Source: DATBAK01 sp038240075 (lineage in GTDB: Bacteria; Actinomycetota; Acidimicrobiia; IMCC26256; PALSA-610). From it: a stretch of DNA of 7,948 bases. The notes below the pieces were generated by a model. That model had not been told where the DNA came from and made no database searches. It was given only the letters and a program-made list of their open reading frames with translations. The DNA lies in the NCBI GenBank assembly GCA_038240075.1, contig JBBSEC010000150.1, forward strand, positions 1-7,948, in the 5' to 3' direction. Of the stretch, positions 1 through 4,947 are shown one piece after another (the stretch's first letter is position 1; each line of letters begins with the position of its first letter). The translations under genes were made by a program, and so were the position numbers.

Positions 1-1
1 C

Positions 2-466
2 TTCCGGCAGTGGATCGTCGACGAAGCACTCCGCGGGTTGGTGGAAGGCGCGTCGACGGTGCTTCGCCAGCTCTCGTCGGGCCAATACTCGTTGGCGGTC
101 ACGAACGACTCTGATCTGCTCGTGGTCGACCACGTCAATGCCGACGAGACCCGGTCGGTCAACAGCCTCAGCGGAGGCGAGACCTTCCAGGCGTCGCTGG
201 CGCTCGCCCTCGCGCTCGCCGACCGGGTCAGCGAGCTCGCCGGCGACACCACCGAGCCGCTCGAATCGATCTTCCTCGACGAGGGCTTCGGCTCGCTCGA
301 TCCCGAGACGCTCGACGTCGTGGCGGGCACGATCGAGTCGCTCGCGCGCGACGACCGCATCGTCGGCGTCGTCACGCACGTGCGCGAGCTCGCCGATCGC
401 ATGCCGGTGCGGTTCCGAGTGCGCAAGGAATCGGGCACGTCCCACATCGCGCGTGAGGAATCATGA
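2..466 (+). CDS. sbcC: SbcC/Rad50-type ATPase, C-terminal end (5' truncated by window edge)
   Basis: Only the last 154 codons are present; the frame is open from base 2. SbcC is the SMC-like ATPase of the SbcCD (Mre11-Rad50-type) complex, which processes DNA ends and hairpins in the cytoplasm. What is seen is the C-terminal ABC half: the signature motif LSGGE (167-181) followed by an Ala/Leu-rich helix (FQASLALALALAD), the Walker B run IFLDE (269-283) leading into the D-loop GFGSLDPETLD, and the switch His in VVTHV (His codon 377-379), then a short basic tail. The motif GFGSLDPETLD after Walker B is typical of SbcC rather than of transport ATPases. The Walker A half, coiled coil and zinc hook lie upstream of the window. 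Its TGA overlaps the ATG of the next gene (ATGA, 463-466), implying coupled translation. No sbcD is visible here. The family call is strong; RecN or a generic AAA-type SMC protein is less likely. Confidence 0.9.
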   Translation, partial: FRQWIVDEALRGLVEGASTVLRQLSSGQYSLAVTNDSDLLVVDHVNADETRSVNSLSGGETFQASLALALALADRVSELAGDTTEPLESIFLDEGFGSLDPETLDVVAGTIESLARDDRIVGVVTHVRELADRMPVRFRVRKESGTSHIAREES

Positions 467-1410
467 AGTTCACGATCGATCCCTGGGACCCGACCTACGG
501 CGCGAGCGTGGAGTCCGAGCTCGGGCAATCGGCAATCGAAGCCGAGATCGCGATCGAGGTCGCAGCGGAGCTCTGGGCTCCCCGCGATCCGCCCGCAGGA
601 ACCGCGATCCCCGATGCGGTGGTGTTCGTCGACGGTGTCCGCCGCGTCGAGGCGCGCGCGTGGATCGAGCAGGACGACACGGCTGTGCCCGGCATCTTCG
701 CCTCCTACGCCGCGGGCGCTGTGCGCTGCGACGGGGTGGCCAAGATCGTCGACCCCTTGGTCGGGCGAGGCGTGTTCGCACCCGAGGATGGGCTGGCTGA
801 TATCGAAACGCGGCACGGCCGGTTCGTCGCGCATCCGACCGACGACTCGACTCCTCAGAAATTGATGAAGACCCTCTTGGGCGCCATGGCCGATCTCGAA
901 GTGCAGGTAGCCGTTCGGGCGCGGCGCGCCGGCGACGAGCTGCTGCTCCTCGACGGTCCGTTGAAGCATCGACGCCACGTGCCGCACGCCGTCGGCATCG
1001 TCAAGACCCACGACGTGAAGTACCTCGAACCGGCGCAGGATCGCATCGTCGGCACGCTCGAATCGGGACAGCGAACGCCGGTGTTCCGCGTCGATGCACA
1101 ACCGTTCAGCCGGTACTCGTGGTATGTCCGCCTTCCCGGCCCGCCGGGCGGACCGTGGGCCGGCATCGTCCGCTGCGAGGCGACGGGCGCACTCGCACCG
1201 CAAGCTGTCGTCGAGCTGGCCGACGTCGTTACGGCCGTCCTTCCGCCGTTCGCGTCGGAACCGCACAAGGACGCGCGGGCGCCGCAGAACCTGTATCCGA
1301 TCGGAGGTCTCGAACGCGTGCTCCGTCACCGCCTCGGCGACGCCGCCGTCGTCTACCGGGCGCTGCGTCGCGCCAGTGCGGCCGTCACACCGGCCGTCTC
1401 GGCGTTGTAG
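463..1410 (+). CDS. Probable NurA-domain nuclease, partner of SbcC
   Basis: A protein of 315 residues. NurA proteins are nucleases that resect DNA ends, in archaea together with HerA and Mre11-Rad50. Seen in the sequence: a hydrophobic strand ending in VVFVDGV (Asp57) near residue 55, a Glu in a helix (Glu146, ADLEVQ), a second strand LLLLDGPL (Asp164), then GIVKTHDVKYL (Lys181), and near the C-terminus NLYPIGGLE (Tyr278) followed by a His (His289). This order (DG in a strand, Glu, DGxL, a G-I-x-K strand, C-terminal YP with His) matches the acidic/Tyr/His layout of NurA. The C-terminal Tyr-His spacing looks longer than I expect, so the match is not perfect. No signal peptide or membrane segment is seen. 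The start ATG overlaps the sbcC stop and is preceded by GAGGA at 455-459, a short but usable Shine-Dalgarno spacing. The context with sbcC supports a repair role. A different RNase H-like nuclease remains possible. Confidence 0.65.
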   Translation: MKFTIDPWDPTYGASVESELGQSAIEAEIAIEVAAELWAPRDPPAGTAIPDAVVFVDGVRRVEARAWIEQDDTAVPGIFASYAAGAVRCDGVAKIVDPLVGRGVFAPEDGLADIETRHGRFVAHPTDDSTPQKLMKTLLGAMADLEVQVAVRARRAGDELLLLDGPLKHRRHVPHAVGIVKTHDVKYLEPAQDRIVGTLESGQRTPVFRVDAQPFSRYSWYVRLPGPPGGPWAGIVRCEATGALAPQAVVELADVVTAVLPPFASEPHKDARAPQNLYPIGGLERVLRHRLGDAAVVYRALRRASAAVTPAVSAL

Positions 1411-1440
1411 CCAGGGGCGTCGGGATCATCACGAAGAACG

Positions 1441-1512
1441 AGGCGGCGGCGGGAATCGAACCCGCGTACAAGGTTTTGCAGACCTCTGCCTGAACCACTC
1501 GGCTACGCCGCC
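1441..1512 (-). tRNA. tRNA-Cys (anticodon GCA)
   Basis: Read on the minus strand, the 72 nt fold as a complete cloverleaf. The acceptor stem is GGCGGCG/CGCCGCC with discriminator U. The D stem is GCC/GGC around a 10-nt loop containing GAGUGGUUCA. The anticodon stem is GAGGU/ACCUU with one G-U pair at its base, and the loop CUGCAAA puts GCA at the anticodon (bases 1477-1479). The variable loop is 4 nt, the T stem GCGGG/CCCGC, and the T loop UUCGAUU. U73 and GCA are the expected identity elements for cysteine. The sequence after U73 does not read CCA, so the end must be added post-transcriptionally. The gene is convergent with the sbcC-nurA pair; its 3' end faces that pair and its 5' end faces the NRPS genes. 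Confidence 0.95.
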
Positions 1513-1528
1513 CTGCACCTATGTGCAG
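1513..1528. repeat. 6-4-6 perfect inverted repeat abutting the tRNA 5' end
   Basis: CTGCAC-CTAT-GTGCAG forms a perfect six-base-pair stem with a four-base loop and begins at the base next to the mature tRNA 5' end. In the tRNA transcript it would be the last part of the 5' leader, so it may be a leader hairpin bearing on RNase P processing, or a protein-binding site in the tRNA promoter region. It is not followed by a T-run in either direction, so it is not a terminator. Function is inference only. Confidence 0.55.
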
Positions 1529-1599
1529 TTTGTGTGCATGTATGCGCATCTCATTGCAGCCGGGGGCTCGGCCGAGGACCACCCACCCGGACTAACGTG

Positions 1600-1627
1600 C
1601 GCGGATACGAAGCCGCGGATACGAAGC
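1600..1627. repeat. 14-bp perfect tandem duplication
   Basis: The unit cgcggatacgaagc occurs twice head to tail (1600-1613 and 1614-1627) without mismatch. It lies outside any supported gene. It may be a recent slippage duplication or a paired binding site; the sequence alone does not decide. Confidence 0.6.
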
Positions 1628-1742
1628 GTGAGTGCCCAAGGATTGCCATACCGGTCTGCGGGTGAAGTGTAGGCCACAAGCCCCTCATCGAAGACCGTTA
1701 CGCACCGGTCCGGGCCTCGGCGCAATCGCCGATCTCGGGCCT

Positions 1743-1757
1743 GGTGCATAGTGCACC
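1743..1757. promoter_or_regulatory. Palindrome GGTGCA-TAG-TGCACC, possible operator
   Basis: The two six-base half-sites are perfect inverted complements separated by three bases, about 135 bp before the NRPS start codon. The symmetry and size fit a homodimeric helix-turn-helix regulator site. The core GTGCA is also found at 1523, 1534 and 1786 on this strand, and inverted in CTGCAC at 1513. The regulator is not in the window, so both the role and the direction of control are inferred. Confidence 0.4.
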
Positions 1758-1775
1758 GAACAACGCTCCAGGCGT

Positions 1776-1809
1776 TACACTTGACGTGCAGCGTGGCGGT
1801 GTGACGACA
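1776..1809 (+). promoter_or_regulatory. Weak promoter candidate for the NRPS operon
   Basis: Two overlapping readings exist. TACACT at 1776-1781 fits the actinobacterial TAnnnT -10 pattern but has no good -35 hexamer; the palindrome at 1743-1757 would reach into its -35 zone. Alternatively TTGACG at 1781-1786 is a good -35, but the hexamer 17 bases downstream (ACGACA, 1804-1809) is a poor -10. Either would leave an untranslated leader of roughly 70-110 bases. This is a candidate only. Confidence 0.25.
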
Positions 1810-1891
1810 TCGTCGGAATCAAAGCGGGGTTGAGTCAGTCCGGCGGGGTTGTGTCGTTTACGACGTCGCGTTCCAGTCGAACGGCGCTTTC

Positions 1892-3703
1892 ATGAATGAT
1901 CTCCTCGATACCTTTCCAAGGGCGTCCTTGGACCGGCTGGCGGTTGCCGACGGCAACCGCAGCTTGACCTATGCCCAGTTGGATGCCGCGGCCAACGCAC
2001 TGGCGCGACGCCTTCGTGCCCTGGGCGTGAAACCCGGCGTTCTCGTCGCGATCTGCCACGACCGCTCGGTCGCGGCGGTTGTCGGTGCGCTGGCCGTCCT
2101 CCGAGCGGGCGGCGGCTACGTCGGCCTCGACCCCGCCCATCCGGACGCGCGTCTCGCCTATCTGTGCTCCGACGCCGGCGTCGCGGTGCTGCTCGCGGAT
2201 GCATCGGTCGTCGCGCGGCTCGGGTCGCTCCCGTGCCCCGCGCTCGACCTCGACGCCGACCTCGATGCCGGCGACCTCGATGCCGGCGACCTCGATGCCG
2301 GCGAGCCCCCCGAGCCGATGGCCGGACCGGCCGACGTCGCGTACGTCATCTACACGTCGGGCTCGACCGGCGAGCCCAAGGGCGTGCAGGTGTCGCGCGC
2401 GAACCTGCGCGCGCTCATCGACTGGCATTGCCAAGCGTTCTCGGTCACGCCCGACGATCGGGCCTCCGTCGTCGCCAGCCCCGCGTTCGACGCTTCGGTC
2501 TGGGAGACGTGGCCGCACCTCGCGGCCGGCGCGAGCCTCCACATCCCCGACCACGCGACCACCGTGACTCCCGGCGCCCTCCAGAAGTGGATGGCCGACG
2601 AAGAGATCACGATCGGCTTCGTCCCGACGCCGATGGCCGAGCTCCTCCTCGAACTGGAGTGGCCCGCTTACACCGCGTTGCGAATCATGCTCACCGGTGG
2701 CGACGTTCTCCACCGGCGTCCCGCGCCCGGCACGCCGTTCACGTTGGTCAACAACTACGGCGTCACCGAAGCAACCGTGGTGTCGACGTCCGGCGTCGTC
2801 GCGCCCGAAGGCGCGGGCCTGCCCAGCATCGGCCGGTCGATTGCCGGCACCACGCTGCGAGTTCTCGGCGCGGACGGACGCGTGGTTCCCGACGGCGAGC
2901 CGGGCGAGCTCTTCATCAGCGGCCGCAGTGTCGCGACCGGTTACTTGAACCGTCCGGAACTGACGGCCGAGCGCTTCGTGCCCGACCCGTTCTCCGACGA
3001 GCCGGGCACGCGGATGTACCGGACCGGAGACCTCGCGCGCGTCGCCGACGACAACACGGTGCAGTTCCTCGGCCGGATCGACGACGGCCAGGTCCAGATA
3101 CGCGGTCACCGCATCGAGCTGGACGAGATCGCCGCGGTGCTCGCCGGCCACCCGTCGGTCGGTCACTGTGCGGTCGTAGTGCGCGAGGAAGGTGGCGACG
3201 CGCGCCTCGTCGCCTACGTCGTGCCGGCCGATGTTCCGATGCCCGGCCGCGAGGATCTGCGCGCGTACCTCGCCGAGCGGTTGCCCGCGCAGATGGTCCC
3301 CGGTGCGTTCGTCGCGATCGACGCGCTCCCGGTCACGACGAACGGCAAGCTCGACCGTGCTGCGCTGCCGGCACCGGGCTGGCAGGTGCTCGTCGGCGGA
3401 TCCGCCGCTCCGGAGGGACCTACCGAGGAGGCGATCGCGGCGATCCTCGAGGAATTGATCGAGCTCGAGGGCATCGGCCGCGACGACAACTTCTTCGAGC
3501 TCGGCGGCCATTCGCTCATGGGTGCGCAAGTGGTGGCGCGCATACAAGAACGGTTCGGGGTCGAGCTACCGCTGCTGGCCGTCTTCGACAACCCGAGCGT
3601 CGCGGATATGGCGGTCGTGGTGAGCGAAGCCGTGCTCGCCCGCGTGGAATCGATGTCCGACGAGGAGGCCGAGCAACTGCTCGCATCGAGCGGCGGCGAA
3701 TGA
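1892..3703 (+). CDS. Stand-alone NRPS adenylation-thiolation didomain, predicted to load leucine
   Basis: 603 residues with one A domain and one T (carrier) domain; no C or TE domain. The A domain makes an aminoacyl-AMP and transfers the amino acid to the phosphopantetheine arm of the T domain. Motifs in order: A1 LTYAQL (25-30), A2 GGGYVGLDP (73-81), A3 YTSGSTGEPKG (154-164), A4 FDASVWE (199-205), A5 NNYGVTE (287-293), A6 GELFISG (338-344), A7 YRTGDLAR (376-383), A8 GRIDDGQVQIRGHR (394-407), A10 NGKLDR (484-489), then T motif LGGHSL with the modified Ser541. Eye alignment to GrsA gives code Asp200, Ala201, Trp204, Phe243, Leu267, Gly269, Asn288, Val296, Val297, Lys486, that is DAWFLGNVVK, the Leu(1) code. 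The start ATG is the only one in this frame after a TGA at 1802, but no Shine-Dalgarno is evident. The size and domain order resemble NovH/NikP1 or an initiation module. The stop overlaps the P450 start (ATGA). An acidic DLDAG repeat sits between A2 and A3. Confidence 0.93.
   Translation: MNDLLDTFPRASLDRLAVADGNRSLTYAQLDAAANALARRLRALGVKPGVLVAICHDRSVAAVVGALAVLRAGGGYVGLDPAHPDARLAYLCSDAGVAVLLADASVVARLGSLPCPALDLDADLDAGDLDAGDLDAGEPPEPMAGPADVAYVIYTSGSTGEPKGVQVSRANLRALIDWHCQAFSVTPDDRASVVASPAFDASVWETWPHLAAGASLHIPDHATTVTPGALQKWMADEEITIGFVPTPMAELLLELEWPAYTALRIMLTGGDVLHRRPAPGTPFTLVNNYGVTEATVVSTSGVVAPEGAGLPSIGRSIAGTTLRVLGADGRVVPDGEPGELFISGRSVATGYLNRPELTAERFVPDPFSDEPGTRMYRTGDLARVADDNTVQFLGRIDDGQVQIRGHRIELDEIAAVLAGHPSVGHCAVVVREEGGDARLVAYVVPADVPMPGREDLRAYLAERLPAQMVPGAFVAIDALPVTTNGKLDRAALPAPGWQVLVGGSAAPEGPTEEAIAAILEELIELEGIGRDDNFFELGGHSLMGAQVVARIQERFGVELPLLAVFDNPSVADMAVVVSEAVLARVESMSDEEAEQLLASSGGE
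2258..2302 (+). repeat. Three perfect 15-bp in-frame tandem repeats (DLDAG)
   Basis: The unit gacctcgatgccggc is repeated three times exactly (2258-2272, 2273-2287, 2288-2302), encoding residues 123-137 of the A-T didomain. A diverged partial copy (DLDA) precedes it at 2246-2257. It falls in the loop between the A2 and A3 motifs, where A domains vary in length, so it probably does not touch the active site. Exact DNA identity indicates recent expansion by slippage or unequal recombination. Confidence 0.85.
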
Positions 3704-4947
3704 CCGGGGTGCTGGAAGGCGGAGGCGGTGGACGGACCGGCGACCGGCGATTGAGCCTGTACCAGCTCCTCGATCCCGAGATCCTCGCCAACCCGTACCC
3801 CCTGTACCGCCGCCTGCGCGACGAGGCGCCCGTTCACTGGGACCCGTTCCTTCACGCATGGGTCGTCACGCGCTACGAAGACGTGTCGACCGTGCTGCAC
3901 ACCTTCTCGGCCAACCGCACCCCGACACCCGAGCAGCTCGCGGCACTGGGCATGGAGCGGGTCGCGCCCATCGCGGCGTTGATGGTTCGCCAAATGCTGT
4001 TCCTCGACCCGCCGGAACACACGAGGGTCCGCATGCTCGCGGCCAAGGCGTTCACGCCGCGGCGCGTCGAGGTGCTGCGCGGCCACATTGCCGAGATCGC
4101 GGATCGCTTGCTGGACGACATCGAAGCCGCGGGTTCGGTCGAGATCATCGGCGACCTGGCGCGGCCGCTGCCCGCCATCGTCACCGCCGAGATGCTCGGC
4201 CTCCCGATCGAGGACTGGCCCCAGCTGACCGACTGGTCGCGTTCGTTCGCGGAGATGCTGGGAAACTTCCAGCACAATCCGGGCCGCGCGGCCGAGGTCG
4301 TCACGACGGTCGGGGATATGACGGCCTACTTCCAACGCGCCATCGACGAACAGCGCGAGCGGCCGCGCGACGGCTTGCTCCACGCGCTCATGACCGCCGA
4401 GGTCGATGGCAGCCGATTCAGTGACGAGGAAGTCATCGCCAACACGATCATCACCATGGTCGGCGGCCAAGAGACGACCACGAACCTGATCGGCAATGGA
4501 ATGCTGAGCCTGCTTCGCAATCCCGACCAGTGGGAGCTCCTGAAATCGGATCCCTCCCTCGTCGCGCCCGCGGTCGAGGAGCTCCTTCGTTACGAGGCGC
4601 CGAGCCAGCACACTGCGCGCCTGGCCTTCGAAGACACCGAGCTCGGAGGCCGGCAGATCCAAAAGCGCCAGGCGGTCATCGCCGTCATGGGCGCGGCCAA
4701 CCGTGACCCGCAGCGTTTCCCCGACCCCGATCGCCTCGACCTGACTCGACCGGACAATCGCCACCTCGCCTTCGGCTGGTCCACCCACTTCTGCTTCGGC
4801 GCACCGCTCGCGCGCATAGAGGGACAGCTCGTGTTCGAGGCTCTGGCGCGACGACTGCCGGGCCTTCATCTCGACCCCGATAGGAAGCTCACCTGGCGGG
4901 CCAATCTCGGCTTGCGCGGGCTCGACGCGCTGCCGCTCGAGTTCTGA
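3700..4947 (+). CDS. Cytochrome P450, probable hydroxylase of T-domain-bound leucine
   Basis: 415 residues, the usual length for a soluble class I bacterial P450. It needs separate ferredoxin and reductase, which are not in the window. Seen: C-helix segment DPPEHTRVR (103-111), I-helix oxygen-activation motif GGQETT (255-260, with Glu258 in the acidic position), ExxR as ELLR (Glu294, Arg297), a PERF-like segment around DPQRFPDPDRL (336-346), and the haem loop FGWSTHFCFG (358-367) with ligand Cys365, followed by APLARIEGQ. The first haem-loop Gly of FGxG is Ser here, a known tolerated variation. There is no membrane anchor; the N-terminus starts with a Gly-rich stretch. It lies between an A-T didomain and an NRPS, overlapping the first by ATGA and the second by one base (TGATG). 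That placement resembles NovI and NikQ, which beta-hydroxylate carrier-bound amino acids, so oxidation of leucyl-S-T is inferred. Action on a later peptide intermediate is the main alternative. Confidence 0.93.
   Translation: MTGVLEGGGGGRTGDRRLSLYQLLDPEILANPYPLYRRLRDEAPVHWDPFLHAWVVTRYEDVSTVLHTFSANRTPTPEQLAALGMERVAPIAALMVRQMLFLDPPEHTRVRMLAAKAFTPRRVEVLRGHIAEIADRLLDDIEAAGSVEIIGDLARPLPAIVTAEMLGLPIEDWPQLTDWSRSFAEMLGNFQHNPGRAAEVVTTVGDMTAYFQRAIDEQRERPRDGLLHALMTAEVDGSRFSDEEVIANTIITMVGGQETTTNLIGNGMLSLLRNPDQWELLKSDPSLVAPAVEELLRYEAPSQHTARLAFEDTELGGRQIQKRQAVIAVMGAANRDPQRFPDPDRLDLTRPDNRHLAFGWSTHFCFGAPLARIEGQLVFEALARRLPGLHLDPDRKLTWRANLGLRGLDALPLEF

Larger units (their letters stand above)
1513..1891. other. 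Intergenic region between tRNA-Cys and the NRPS operon
   Basis: These 379 bases contain no reading frame that I can support. Short frames on both strands have no ribosome-binding site, no recognisable domain and low-complexity translations. The stretch is visibly less G/C-rich in parts (for example around 1520-1555) than the flanking genes, which fits regulatory DNA. It should contain the divergent promoters of the tRNA (leftward) and the NRPS operon (rightward). Listed separately are an inverted repeat next to the tRNA, a tandem duplication, a palindrome and a promoter candidate. No hairpin followed by a T-run is seen, so no intrinsic terminator is called. Confidence 0.7.

Noticed and set aside
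1441..1512. tRNA as an integration site (att) for a genomic island holding the NRPS genes
   Set aside because: The tRNA 3' end points away from the NRPS genes, and no integrase or repeated tRNA fragment is present in the window.
1513..1528. Intrinsic terminator
   Set aside because: The six-pair stem is short and not followed by a T-run on either strand.
1385..1749. Small open frames around and beyond the tRNA on both strands (65-76 codons on the minus strand, and plus-strand frames read through the tRNA)
   Set aside because: They overlap the tRNA or start inside the palindrome, lack ribosome sites and show no recognisable sequence.
1758..1776. ECF-sigma-like promoter (GAAC then CGTT)
   Set aside because: The spacing between the two elements is only 11 bases, too short for the usual 16-17.
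1853..1864. Hairpin GTCG-TTTA-CGAC before the A-T gene
   Set aside because: A four-pair stem is expected by chance in this composition and does not extend.
1835..3547. Long open frame on the minus strand (570 codons) under the A-T gene
   Set aside because: It is antisense to a gene with a full set of A and T motifs. Its translation is Arg/Asp/Glu/Val-rich without any domain, as expected for the complement of high-GC coding DNA.
2164..3699. Upstream extension of the P450 frame through the A-T gene
   Set aside because: The frame is open but encodes only Arg-rich low-complexity sequence. P450 homology begins just after ATG 3700, which overlaps the A-T stop.
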